Position numbers and translations under genes: made by a program. A stretch of DNA of 64,000 nucleotides, taken from the NCBI RefSeq assembly GCF_002849595.1, contig NZ_NRQR01000008.1, positions 1 through 64,000 of the forward strand, written 5' to 3'. The notes under the pieces were generated by a model. That model saw only the letters and a list, made by a program, of their open reading frames with translations. It had not been told where the DNA came from and did not search any database. Of this stretch, positions 13,062-21,597 are shown piece by piece. Position 1 is the stretch's first letter. Every line of letters begins with the position of its first letter. The DNA is from Luteimonas rhizosphaerae. GTDB taxonomy: Bacteria; Pseudomonadota; Gammaproteobacteria; Xanthomonadales; Xanthomonadaceae.

Positions 13062-14060
13062 ATGAGCAGGCTGTTCCGCGACATCGCCGGCGATCCCCTG
13101 TGTGACGACGGCAGCGTCGTCTGCATCGGTGCGTTCGACGGCCTGCATCTGGGTCATCGGGCGTTGGTGGGGCATGCGGTGGCGCGGGCACGCGCCCTGC
13201 GGTTGCCTGCCGCGGCGCTGAGTTTCGAACCCTTGCCGCGCGAGTTCTTCGCCGCCGACGCGCCGCCGCCGCGGCTGGGTCCGGTGCGGGCGAAGGTTGA
13301 AGGCCTGCGCGCGCTGGGCGCGGACCTCGTCGGCCTGCTGCGGTTCGATGCGCGCATGGCGGCGATGACGCCGGACGATTTCGTGCGCCAGGTCCTCGTC
13401 TCGCGGTTGCGCGCGCGCGAGGTCTGGGTCGGTCCCGGGTTCCGCTTCGGCCATCGCCGCGCCGGCGACCTGGCCACGTTGCAGGCGCTTGGCGCCACGC
13501 ACGGCTTCGTCGCGGGTGAGATCGCGCCGCTGGTGGCCGACGGCGCGCGCGTGTCGAGCACCCGCATCCGCGCCGCGCTGGTCGAAGGCGATTTCACGAC
13601 CGCCGCCGGGCTGCTCGGCAAGCCCTACACGGTGTCGGGGCGGGTCGTGCGCGGCCGCCAGCTGGGGCGCACGCTGGGCTATCCGACGGCCAACCTGCGC
13701 TTCGGCGGCAAAGTGCCGGCGCTGCGCGGCATCTACGCCACGCGCGTGCACGGGGTCGAGGACCTGACCGGCGCCGCCGGCCCGTGGCCCTCGGTGTCGA
13801 GCTTCGGTACCCGGCCGACGGTCGGCGGCATCGAGCCGCTGCTCGAAGCGCATCTGTTCGATTTCGATGGCGACCTCTACGGGCGCCGCATCGAGGTCGA
13901 GTTCGTCGCGCGCCTGCGCGACGAGGAGAAGTTTTCCGATCTGCCGGCGCTGGTCGCGCAGATGGACCGCGATGCCGCGCTCGCGCGGCAGCTGCTCGGT
14001 CCGGCACCGCAGTCCGCGCCCCTGCGCGCGGCCTCCCCACGTACCGCGGCACAACGATAG
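13062..14060 (+). CDS. ribF: Bifunctional riboflavin kinase / FAD synthetase
   Basis: A 332-residue enzyme making FMN and then FAD from riboflavin. The N-terminal adenylyltransferase domain shows [13 protein letters not shown] (residues ~22-34) and [13 protein letters not shown]. The C-terminal kinase domain shows [11 protein letters not shown] with the metal-binding PTAN. The ATG at 13062 is preferred; an in-frame GTG five codons earlier lies directly upstream. It ends 8 nt before ileS in the conserved ribF-ileS-lspA-ispH order. Confidence 0.95.
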   Translation: MSRLFRDIAGDPLCDDGSVVCIGAFDGLHLGHRALVGHAVARARALRLPAAALSFEPLPREFFAADAPPPRLGPVRAKVEGLRALGADLVGLLRFDARMAAMTPDDFVRQVLVSRLRAREVWVGPGFRFGHRRAGDLATLQALGATHGFVAGEIAPLVADGARVSSTRIRAALVEGDFTTAAGLLGKPYTVSGRVVRGRQLGRTLGYPTANLRFGGKVPALRGIYATRVHGVEDLTGAAGPWPSVSSFGTRPTVGGIEPLLEAHLFDFDGDLYGRRIEVEFVARLRDEEKFSDLPALVAQMDRDAALARQLLGPAPQSAPLRAASPRTAAQR

Positions 14061-14068
14061 GGCTTCGC

Positions 14069-16966
14069 GTGAGCGCAGATTCCGGTTCCAACCCCTACAA
14101 GTCGACGATCCATCTGCCGGCGACCGACTTCCCGATGCGCGGCGACCTGCCCAAGCGCGAGCCGACGACGCTCGCGCGCTGGGAAGCCGACGGCCTGTAC
14201 GCGCAGCTGCGCGCGCACGCCAGGGGTCGCCCGCAGTTCGTGCTGCACGACGGTCCGCCGTATGCGAACGGCGCGATCCACCTGGGGCATGCGGTCAACA
14301 AGATCCTCAAGGACATCATCGTCAAGTCGAAGTCGATGGCCGGCTTCGACGCGCCGTACATCCCCGGCTGGGACTGCCACGGCCTGCCGATCGAGATCGC
14401 GATCGAGAAGAAGTGGGGCAAGGTGGGCGTCAAGCTCGATGCGGTCGAGTTCCGGCAGAAATGCCGCGAGTACGCCAACGAGCAGATCGACATCCAGCGC
14501 CGCGACTTCAAGCGCCTCGGTGTGCTCGGCGACTGGGAGAATCCGTACAGGACCCTCGATTTCCGCTTCGAGGCCAACGAGAGGCGCGCGCTGGCCAAGG
14601 TCGTCGACAACGGCCACCTGACCCGCGGCGTCAAGCCGGTGCACTGGTGCTTCGATTGCGGATCGGCCCTGGCCGAGGCCGAGATCGAATACGCCGACAA
14701 GGTGTCGCCGGCGGTCGACGTGGCCTATGCCGCGCGTGATTCCGCTGCCTTCGCGCACGCCTTCGGCGCGCTGCTGCCGGCCGACGTCGAGATCGCGTTG
14801 CCGATCTGGACCACCACGCCGTGGACGCTCCCGGCGTCGCTGGCGGTCTCGCTGGGCGCCGATCTGGAGTACACCCTGGTCGAAGGCCCCGCGCAGGGCG
14901 GCAAGCGCCGCTGGCTGGTGATCGCCGATGCGCTGGCCGAACGCGCCCTGCGTCGCTACGGTGTCGAAGGCGACGTGGTCGTGCATGGCCGCGCCGCCGG
15001 CAGTGCGCTCGAACACCTGCTGCTGGTGCACCCGTTCGCCGCGCCCGGCAGCGCCTACGCCGAGCGCGAGATCCCGGTGATCCTCGGCGACCACGTGTCG
15101 GCCGAGGACGGCACCGGCGCCGTGCACACCGCGCCGGGACATGGCCAGGACGACTACGTCGTCGGCAAGGCCTACGGCCTGCTCGATCGCTACACGGCGG
15201 GCCAGATCAATCCGGTCGACGGCCGCGGCGTCTATCTGCCGTCGACGCCGCCGGTCGGCGAGACCGTGCTGGCCGGGCTGCACATCTGGAAGGCCAACGA
15301 CGTCATCGTCGAGGCGCTGCGCGCCAACGGCACGCTGCTGGCGTTCGTCCGCTTCGAGCACAGTTATCCGCACTGCTGGCGCCACAAGACGCCGATCGCG
15401 TTCCGCGCCACGCCGCAGTGGTTCATCTCGATGTCGCAGGCCAACCTGCGCAACGACGCGCTGGCCGCGATCCAGGACGTGACCTGGTATCCCGGCTGGG
15501 GCCAGGCACGCATCGCCGGCATGGTCGAAGGGCGACCCGACTGGACGATCTCGCGCCAGCGCACCTGGGGCGTGCCGATCGCGTTGTTCGTGCATCGCGA
15601 GACCGGCGAGCCGCATCCGCGCAGCACCGAACTGATGCGCGCCGTCGCCGACCGCGTCGAGCAGCACGGCGTCGATGTCTGGTACACGCTCGATGCCGCC
15701 GAGCTGCTGGGCGACGACGCGCCGCACTACGACAAGATCACCGACATCCTCGATGTCTGGTTCGATTCCGGCGTGACCCACGAAGGCGTGCTGCTCGAGC
15801 GCGGCCTCGGCAAGCCGGCCGACCTCTATCTGGAAGGCTCCGACCAGCATCGCGGCTGGTTCCAGTCGTCGCTGCTGACCGGCGTGGCGATCGACAGGGC
15901 CGCGCCGTACCGCCAGTGCCTGACCCACGGGTTCACCGTCGACGAGCACGGCCGCAAGATGTCGAAGTCGCTGGGCAACGGCATCGAGCCGCAGGACATC
16001 ATGAAGACGCTCGGCGCGGACATCCTGCGTTTGTGGATCGCCTCGGCCGATTACAGCAACGAGATGTCGCTGTCGCAGGAGATCCTCAAGCGCAACGCCG
16101 ACGCCTACCGCCGCATCCGCAACACCGCGCGTTTCCTGCTCGGCAACCTCGTCGGGTTCGAACCCGCGCGGCACCTGCTGGCGCCCGCCGACATGGTCGC
16201 GCTGGACCGCTGGATCGTGCACCGCGCGCATGGCCTGCAGCAGAAGATCGCCGAGGCCTACGCGCGTTACGACTTCGCCGAGATCGTGCAGGCGCTGTCG
16301 AACTTCTGCAGCGTCGACCTCGGTTCGCTGTACCTCGATGTCACCAAGGACCGCCTGTACACGATGCCGGAGCATTCCGCCGGGCGTCGCAGCGCGCAGA
16401 CCGCGATGTACCACGTGCTGGAAGCCTTCGCGCGCTGGATCGCACCGATCCTCAGCTTCACCGCCGACGAGTTGTGGGCCTATCTGCCGGCCCCGGTGCA
16501 GGGCGAGCGCGAGGCGAACGTGCAGTTCGCGACCTGGTACGAGGGCCTGGCCGCGCTCGACGGCGAGGCGCCCTGGTCGCCGCAGGAGTTCGACCGCGTG
16601 CTGGAGCTGCGCGAGCGCGTGGCGAAGGTGCTGGAGCCGATGCGCGCGAGTGGCGAGATCGGCGCGGCGCTGGACGCCGAGATCGAGCTGCGCTGCGGCG
16701 TGTCCGACGCCAACTGGCTGTCGCCGGTCGTCGACGAACTGCGCTTCCTGCTGATCAGCGGTGACGTGCAGCTGGTCGAGGACGCCGGCGCGACCGGTAT
16801 CGGCATCGCGGCGCGGGTGACCGCCAAGGCGAAATGCGTGCGCTGCTGGCAGCGTCGCGGCGACGTCGGCGCGACGGCCGACCACCCCGAGCTGTGCGGG
16901 CGCTGCGTCACCAACATCGAGAGCGACGGCCGCGATGGCGGCGGCGAGACCCGGAGGTGGTTCTGA
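14069..16966 (+). CDS. ileS: Isoleucyl-tRNA synthetase
   Basis: A 965-residue class I synthetase charging tRNA-Ile. The HIGH signature appears as HLGH at residues ~71-74, KMSKS near residue 630, and the C-terminal zinc finger as CVRC..CGRC near residues 921-943. The editing CP1 domain lies between ([14 protein letters not shown]). The GTG start gives [13 protein letters not shown], right after the ribF stop. The stop overlaps the lspA start by one base (TGATG). It is slightly longer than the E. coli enzyme. Confidence 0.97.
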   Translation: MSADSGSNPYKSTIHLPATDFPMRGDLPKREPTTLARWEADGLYAQLRAHARGRPQFVLHDGPPYANGAIHLGHAVNKILKDIIVKSKSMAGFDAPYIPGWDCHGLPIEIAIEKKWGKVGVKLDAVEFRQKCREYANEQIDIQRRDFKRLGVLGDWENPYRTLDFRFEANERRALAKVVDNGHLTRGVKPVHWCFDCGSALAEAEIEYADKVSPAVDVAYAARDSAAFAHAFGALLPADVEIALPIWTTTPWTLPASLAVSLGADLEYTLVEGPAQGGKRRWLVIADALAERALRRYGVEGDVVVHGRAAGSALEHLLLVHPFAAPGSAYAEREIPVILGDHVSAEDGTGAVHTAPGHGQDDYVVGKAYGLLDRYTAGQINPVDGRGVYLPSTPPVGETVLAGLHIWKANDVIVEALRANGTLLAFVRFEHSYPHCWRHKTPIAFRATPQWFISMSQANLRNDALAAIQDVTWYPGWGQARIAGMVEGRPDWTISRQRTWGVPIALFVHRETGEPHPRSTELMRAVADRVEQHGVDVWYTLDAAELLGDDAPHYDKITDILDVWFDSGVTHEGVLLERGLGKPADLYLEGSDQHRGWFQSSLLTGVAIDRAAPYRQCLTHGFTVDEHGRKMSKSLGNGIEPQDIMKTLGADILRLWIASADYSNEMSLSQEILKRNADAYRRIRNTARFLLGNLVGFEPARHLLAPADMVALDRWIVHRAHGLQQKIAEAYARYDFAEIVQALSNFCSVDLGSLYLDVTKDRLYTMPEHSAGRRSAQTAMYHVLEAFARWIAPILSFTADELWAYLPAPVQGEREANVQFATWYEGLAALDGEAPWSPQEFDRVLELRERVAKVLEPMRASGEIGAALDAEIELRCGVSDANWLSPVVDELRFLLISGDVQLVEDAGATGIGIAARVTAKAKCVRCWQRRGDVGATADHPELCGRCVTNIESDGRDGGGETRRWF

Positions 16967-17463
16967 TGGCGGCGGTGAAACCCAATGCGCTGCCGTGGCT
17001 GGTGCTGTCGGTGGTCGTCATCGCGCTCGACCAGCTGACCAAGTGGTGGGTGCTGACCTCGCTGCCCGAGTACACCGCGATCCCGGTCATCGAGGGCGTC
17101 TGGAACTGGTACCGGACCTACAACACCGGCGCGGCGTTCAGTTTCCTGGCCGGCGCCGGCGGCTGGCAGAAGTGGTTCTTCACCATCCTCGCGTTCGGCA
17201 TCAGCGCCGTGCTCGCCTGGTGGCTGTCGCGCACGCCGCGCCGCGACTGGCGCACCGCGCTGCCGTTCGCGCTGGTGATCGGCGGCGCGATCGGCAACGT
17301 CATCGACCGCCAGATCCACGGCCATGTCGTCGATTTCATCCAGTGGCACTGGCAGGACTACTACTGGCCGGCGTTCAACATCGCCGATGCCGCGATCGTC
17401 GGTGGCGCGATCGGCATCGCGCTGTTCGGTTTATTCCAGGGCAAGGACAAGGACGCGCCGTAG
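16966..17463 (+). CDS. lspA: Lipoprotein signal peptidase (signal peptidase II)
   Basis: A 165-residue inner-membrane aspartyl protease with four membrane segments that cleaves lipoprotein signal peptides. The catalytic aspartates sit in GNVIDR (D114) and FNIADA (D141), and the conserved NTGAAFSF loop is present. Start and ileS stop overlap, indicating translational coupling. Confidence 0.97.
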   Translation: MAAVKPNALPWLVLSVVVIALDQLTKWWVLTSLPEYTAIPVIEGVWNWYRTYNTGAAFSFLAGAGGWQKWFFTILAFGISAVLAWWLSRTPRRDWRTALPFALVIGGAIGNVIDRQIHGHVVDFIQWHWQDYYWPAFNIADAAIVGGAIGIALFGLFQGKDKDAP

Positions 17464-17630
17464 CGCGCGTCACGCCTGGCGAGGGCAGGGGCCGCGGGCG
17501 GGGAGTGTGGGAGAGGTGCATCGGGCCGTCGCCTCCGGGTGGCATGGGGCGGGCGGAGGCGTTTCCCGGAACACACTGCGGCGCGTCCGTTGCCGCTGCA
17601 TTCCCGCAGCCTTCGGTAGACTAGGCGCCT

Positions 17631-18581
17631 ATGGACATCGTCCTCGCCAATCCCCGTGGTTTCTGCGCCGGTGTCGACCGTGCGATCGAGATCGTCAAGC
17701 GCGCCCTCGAGCTGCTCGGTGCGCCGATCTACGTGCGTCACGAAGTCGTGCACAACCGCTTCGTCGTCGAGGACCTGAAGCGCCGCGGCGCGATCTTCGT
17801 CGAGGAACTCGATGAGGTGCCCGACGGCAATACGGTGATCTTCAGCGCGCACGGCGTGTCGCAGGCGGTCCGCGAGGAGGCCACGCGCCGCGGGCTCAAG
17901 GTGTTCGACGCCACGTGCCCGCTGGTGACCAAGGTCCATCTCGAGGTCGCGCGGCATTGCCGGTCCGGGCGCGATGTCGTGCTGATCGGCCATGCCGGCC
18001 ATCCCGAGGTCGAAGGCACGATGGGCCAGTGGCGCGCCGAAGCCGGGCTGGGCTCGATCTACCTGGTCGAGGACGAAGCCGACGTCGCGGCGCTGGTCGT
18101 CAGCCAGCCCGAGAACTTCGCCTACACCACGCAGACCACGCTGTCGGTCGACGACACGCGCAGCGTCATCGCGGCCCTGCGGGCGAAATTTCCCGCGATC
18201 CAGGGGCCGAAGAACGACGACATCTGCTACGCCACGCAGAACCGCCAGGACGCGGTGCGCGATCTCGCGCGCCAGTGCGACCTGATCCTGGTCGTCGGCT
18301 CGCCCAACAGCTCCAATTCCAATCGCTTGCGCGAACTGGCCGAGCGCGACGGGGTCGAGGCGTATCTGATCGACGGTGCAGCCGAGATCGACCCGCGCTG
18401 GGTCGAGGGCCGCCGCCACATCGGCGTGACCGCCGGCGCATCGGCGCCGGACGTGCTGATCCAGGGCGTGCTCGAACGCCTGCGCGAGCTCGGCGCGGCG
18501 GGGATGCGCGAACTCGACGGCGAACCCGAGAACATGGTCTTCGCGCTCCCCCGCGAGCTGCGGGTCCAACTTGTCGATTGA
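17631..18581 (+). CDS. ispH: 4-hydroxy-3-methylbut-2-enyl diphosphate reductase
   Basis: A 316-residue Fe-S enzyme for the last step of the MEP isoprenoid pathway. The cluster cysteines are C12 (RGFCAGV), C96 (DATCPLV) and C199 (DICYATQ), and the substrate-binding histidines H41, H74 and H124 are all present. The gene is intact, but its last 153 bp are duplicated at the far end of the genomic island. The stop codon overlaps the -35 box of the following tRNA promoter. Confidence 0.97.
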   Translation: MDIVLANPRGFCAGVDRAIEIVKRALELLGAPIYVRHEVVHNRFVVEDLKRRGAIFVEELDEVPDGNTVIFSAHGVSQAVREEATRRGLKVFDATCPLVTKVHLEVARHCRSGRDVVLIGHAGHPEVEGTMGQWRAEAGLGSIYLVEDEADVAALVVSQPENFAYTTQTTLSVDDTRSVIAALRAKFPAIQGPKNDDICYATQNRQDAVRDLARQCDLILVVGSPNSSNSNRLRELAERDGVEAYLIDGAAEIDPRWVEGRRHIGVTAGASAPDVLIQGVLERLRELGAAGMRELDGEPENMVFALPRELRVQLVD

Positions 18582-18606
18582 CCGCGCGCCGCGCGCTCCC
18601 TAGAAT
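18578..18606 (+). promoter_or_regulatory. tRNA-Thr promoter, now reading into the island
   Basis: TTGACC and TAGAAT are separated by 17 bp; the -35 box overlaps the ispH stop codon. With the tRNA cut at nucleotide 43, transcription from here enters the island toward the integrase gene. Confidence 0.7.
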
Positions 18607-18617
18607 TCGCGTCCCAG

Positions 18618-18660
18618 GCCGGAATAGCTCAGTTGGTAGAGCGGCGCATTCGTAATGCGT
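18618..18660 (+). pseudogene. Truncated tRNA-Thr(CGT), 5' half
   Basis: Nucleotides 1-43 of tRNA-Thr: acceptor 5' strand, D arm, anticodon stem and loop with CGT. The variable loop, T arm and acceptor 3' strand are missing; island sequence follows directly. The complete gene is at 33226-33301. Confidence 0.93.
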
Positions 18661-18825
18661 CCAGAGCATTTTCCCAGCGCGCGGTGTGTATCGCCCGGCG
18701 CTTTCCACCAAGGTGGATGTCTTTGATCTGCTTGGAAATTTGCACCGATACGGATAGCTCTCATCCAAACATGGTTCCGAACGGCTCGATAGCTTTTTTG
18801 GCTTATCGACTGCTTAGGAGCCACG

Positions 18826-20004
18826 ATGCGAATTGCCTTCAACAAGCGCACTGCGACCCAGTCGCAGCCGAAGAGCAAGCCTTATGAGATCCGGGACGCC
18901 GTCACTCAAGGGCTGATTCTTCGCATACAGCCCAGTGGTCACAAGGCGTGGATCGTTACCTGGGCGCACGGTAAGCGAAAGACATTGGGATCGGTCGACC
19001 ATCTGAGCTTAGACGACGCCAGGGCCCACGCTCGTCAGGCTCTCTCAGAGGCTACTCAGCAGCGGCTACCGGCCCTCGCTGCAAAGAAGGCACCGGCGTG
19101 CTCGCTTCGCGAGTTTTTGGACGACTACTACGCTCCCTGGGCATCCACCGAGCTGCGCCGAGGTGAGCGATATGTGCTTCGTATCAAAGGGCGCTTTGCA
19201 GGGATGCTGGAGATGCCTATCTCGGACCTTGATGCCAAGCTTCTCAATAGTTGGTGGATGGCTCGGCTCGCAAACGTGACCGGTACGAAGCCTGTAGAGC
19301 GGGTGACAGCTCATCGAGACTTCGCTGCGCTTCGAGCCGCACTCTCGAAGGCGGTTGATTGGAAGCTGTTGGAGACCAACCCGCTACTCGGGCTGCGCCA
19401 GAAGTCGGTGCAGGGGCGAGAGATCGTCAGGTTCCTATCAAGCGCAGAAGAGTCGAGACTCCGGGCAGCAATGGCATCGAGGGATGCTGGGGCTAAGCAA
19501 ACGGATGCGCGTCGCTCTTTCAAAGATCATTTGACGCCGATTGTCGTGCTCGCGATGAACACCGGAATGCGGCGCGGTGAGATCCTCTCGCTGGAATGGG
19601 CGGATATCGACTTCGACGGTCGAACGATCCGTGTGCAGGCGCGGAATGCTAAGAGCGGGAAGCAGCGTCACATACCGTTGAACAACGAAGCCATCGACGT
19701 CCTCCGGGCGTGGAAGACCGAGTCAGTCGGCTCTCCAGGCGTATTTGCTCCGTCTGACATAAAGAAAGGGTGGGGCGCGCTGCTGACTACTGCAGCCATC
19801 ACCAACTTTCGCTTCCACGACCTGCGGCACCACTTCGCAAGTCGTCTGGTGAGCTCGGGCGTGGATCTGAACGTGGTCCGAGAGCTTCTTGGTCACTCAG
19901 ACCTGAAGATGACCTTGCGTTACGCGCACCTGTGCCCCACGCGTCTCGCTTCTGCAGTCGCGACACTCGATGCGGTTAGAAGCGACGTGTCTGCGTCGGT
20001 CTGA
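18826..20004 (+). CDS. Tyrosine recombinase / island integrase
   Basis: A 392-residue phage-type integrase. The N terminus (YEIRDAVTQGLILRIQPSG, TLGSVDHLSLDDARAHA) matches the DUF4102 arm-binding domain found in tRNA-targeting islands. A SAM-like core-binding domain follows, then the catalytic domain: Arg in NTGMRRGEI (~249), HDLRHHFASR (~332-341), LGHSDLKMT and the nucleophile Tyr in LRYAHL (~367). All catalytic residues are present, so it should be active. The ATG at 18826 has TAGGAG upstream. It lies 165 bp from the broken tRNA, as expected for the enzyme that inserted the island. Confidence 0.95.
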   Translation: MRIAFNKRTATQSQPKSKPYEIRDAVTQGLILRIQPSGHKAWIVTWAHGKRKTLGSVDHLSLDDARAHARQALSEATQQRLPALAAKKAPACSLREFLDDYYAPWASTELRRGERYVLRIKGRFAGMLEMPISDLDAKLLNSWWMARLANVTGTKPVERVTAHRDFAALRAALSKAVDWKLLETNPLLGLRQKSVQGREIVRFLSSAEESRLRAAMASRDAGAKQTDARRSFKDHLTPIVVLAMNTGMRRGEILSLEWADIDFDGRTIRVQARNAKSGKQRHIPLNNEAIDVLRAWKTESVGSPGVFAPSDIKKGWGALLTTAAITNFRFHDLRHHFASRLVSSGVDLNVVRELLGHSDLKMTLRYAHLCPTRLASAVATLDAVRSDVSASV

Positions 20005-20085
20005 GACATGAAGTCCTAGATCCAGCGTCGGGGAGTCCATTCCAATAGATCGGGTCTGGAGGTCGTGACGAAGCAACTCCATACA

Positions 20086-20122
20086 TGCGCCGCGCACTGG
20101 TAAGTGCCAGATGCGCGGCGCA
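20086..20122. terminator. Long GC-rich hairpin between convergent integrase and hypothetical gene
   Basis: TGCGCCGCGCACTGG pairs with CCAG-A-TGCGCGGCGCA (one bulged A) around a short loop, giving a 15-bp stem. There is no clear T tract, but the position between convergent genes fits a transcription stop. Confidence 0.55.
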
Positions 20123-20134
20123 AGCAAAGCAGCA

Positions 20135-20488
20135 CTAGCCGACACTCATACGAAACAAGTCTTGGGCTTCTGTAAGTGCTTCCGCCTCACGGGCGTTCAG
20201 CCTCACTACGTCCATGTCGACACGAACATTCAGCGAATCGGACGACTCATCGTAGTGGGCAGAAGCACCTCGCTTCTCGAAGAAATCGACGCACTCGTCA
20301 ATGAAGCCAGTAGGCAGACGCTGGCGCCCGGTACTGTTCTTCAGGTCATCGACTTCGACTGAGTAGTGATAAATCGTGTTGCCGGAGTGTGCTGAGCGGC
20401 TAATCCCCGCCCTCACGAAGGCGCCCATCTGGCCATTCAAGAACTGGCGATCTTCATCACGCATGTGGGTGTCCGCGTATCGCTGCAA
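20135..20488 (-). CDS. Hypothetical protein
   Basis: A protein of up to 117 residues with mixed polarity and normal composition (GNTIYHYSVEVDDL, FIDECVDFFEKRGASAHYD, ALTEAQDLFRM). I recognise no family. The frame opens at a TTG; an ATG eight codons in (20464) is the more natural start, but neither has a clear ribosome binding site. It is convergent with the integrase and downstream of the XRE regulator on the same strand. It could be a small accessory or regulatory protein of the island. Confidence 0.5.
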   Translation of the reverse strand: MQRYADTHMRDEDRQFLNGQMGAFVRAGISRSAHSGNTIYHYSVEVDDLKNSTGRQRLPTGFIDECVDFFEKRGASAHYDESSDSLNVRVDMDVVRLNAREAEALTEAQDLFRMSVG

Positions 20489-20591
20489 GTCAGCAACGGG
20501 ATCATAAGGAGTTCATAAGAATCTTACAAGAGTCAAGCAGCGATCAAGCAAGCGCGGGATTCGCCGTGCCAATTCTTTCTCTGCGCAACCT

Positions 20592-20924
20592 TCAGGTTCG
20601 ATTCGGGTGTGCCCGATCCTCTGCGAGAAGCAGCAGTTCCGTCCGCTGTGCTTCGTCAAGTTGGCTATAAGCCAAGATCAGACGAGCCAGATCGTCGCTG
20701 TCAGCTACGAGGTAGGCGAGCGGGACATCTAGAGCCTCAGCAATCGCTGCAGCAGTGTCGATATCTGGACGCGACGTGAGCTGCTCATACCGATTGATGC
20801 GGGTAGAGCCAGTTGGTTTGCTCAAGCCCAAAAGCGCTCCCAGCGCGCGCTGAGATGTCCCACGCAGTTCACGGGTCGCTTTGAGTCGCGCCGCGAACAT
20901 CGCACTGGCTGTGGGCTTAGGCAA
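20592..20924 (-). CDS. XRE-family transcriptional regulator
   Basis: A 110-residue protein with an N-terminal Cro/CI helix-turn-helix (FAARLKATRELRGTSQRALG, ALLGLSKPTGSTRINRYEQ) and a short C-terminal region including VPLAYLVADSDDLARLIL. The frame opens with TTG; an ATG at residue 9 (20900) is an alternative. It diverges from a membrane zinc-ribbon gene, and a perfect palindrome lies in the shared intergenic region, so it probably represses itself and that neighbour. Confidence 0.85.
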   Translation of the reverse strand: MPKPTASAMFAARLKATRELRGTSQRALGALLGLSKPTGSTRINRYEQLTSRPDIDTAAAIAEALDVPLAYLVADSDDLARLILAYSQLDEAQRTELLLLAEDRAHPNRT

Positions 20925-20982
20925 AGGAGTCTACGATCGAAGCTCGACCCCAATGTTGGCCCTTGGCACCTGTTCATGGCAG

Positions 20983-21001
20983 ATCTACAGTAGATGTAGA
21001 T
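20983..21001. promoter_or_regulatory. Candidate operator of the XRE regulator
   Basis: ATCTACA-GTAGA-TGTAGAT is a perfect inverted repeat with 7-bp arms and a 5-bp spacer, located between the divergent XRE and zinc-ribbon genes. The size fits a dimeric Cro/CI-type site. Binding is inferred. Confidence 0.6.
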
Positions 21002-21042
21002 AGCAGGCTTGCATGGTTGCAAGTCATCCTCAAGGGGGCGGT

Positions 21043-21510
21043 ATGAAAGGCTTCGGTCAACTATTGATAGGCGCGGGACTCGTATGGGTCGTTTTCGCGC
21101 TTCAGCTCGACACGAGCGTTCCAGTGCCTGGTATGGGGCGAGTGCAGAACTTCTCGCTGATGGAGCAACGTCAGACGCAGTTGATGCTTTCGGGCGGCAC
21201 GGTTCTCGTCGGGGTCCTGCTGTTCGGCTTCGGTGCAGTCCGAGAGCGGTACGAGGAGGAAGGCGACGAACGCGTCTGCCCACATTGCGCAGAGCCGATT
21301 CGTTGGGAGGCTAGGTTGTGCAAGCACTGCGGGAAAGGCGTTCCAAATCCTGTAGACGAGGAGACCGGTTTCGACCTAGATGACCTAGCGCCCGAAGCTT
21401 TTGAGGAGCCAATCGATGAGCACGAGGCGGGACGCAGGTACACCTATCGCGAGCTAAGGGAAGCCGCTGAAGAGGGCGAGCGCGCATATGAGCAGGCCGA
21501 GAAACCGTAG
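21043..21510 (+). CDS. Membrane protein with zinc ribbon
   Basis: A 155-residue protein with two N-terminal membrane segments (GFGQLLIGAGLVWVVFAL and MLSGGTVLVGVLLFGFGA) followed by a cytoplasmic zinc ribbon (CPHCAEPI..ARLCKHCGK) and an acidic tail with AAEEGERAYEQAEKP. The ATG at 21043 is chosen because AAGGGGG lies just upstream; an ATG ten codons earlier lacks one. Divergent from the XRE gene and sharing its palindrome. Function unknown. Confidence 0.75.
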   Translation: MKGFGQLLIGAGLVWVVFALQLDTSVPVPGMGRVQNFSLMEQRQTQLMLSGGTVLVGVLLFGFGAVRERYEEEGDERVCPHCAEPIRWEARLCKHCGKGVPNPVDEETGFDLDDLAPEAFEEPIDEHEAGRRYTYRELREAAEEGERAYEQAEKP

Positions 21511-21597
21511 TTAGGGCTTTGGTCCCCTCCGACCCCGTAGCAAAAGCCGGGTACGATGAGTGTCTACCCACTCGCCCGGTCTAAGGGGACTGAAGAT

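Larger units (their letters stand above)
18429..18660. repeat. Left 232-bp direct repeat flanking the island (attL side)
   Basis: Identical to 33037-33268 except for C at 18548 against G at 33156. It contains the 3' end of ispH, the tRNA-Thr promoter and tRNA nucleotides 1-43. The identity stops exactly at 18660, the 3' end of the anticodon stem, which marks one boundary of the insertion. Confidence 0.95.

Noticed and set aside
13877-16885. A 1002-codon open frame antisense to ileS
   Set aside because: Shadow of ileS, whose HIGH, KMSKS and zinc motifs are intact. No ribosome binding site or family motif on the other strand.
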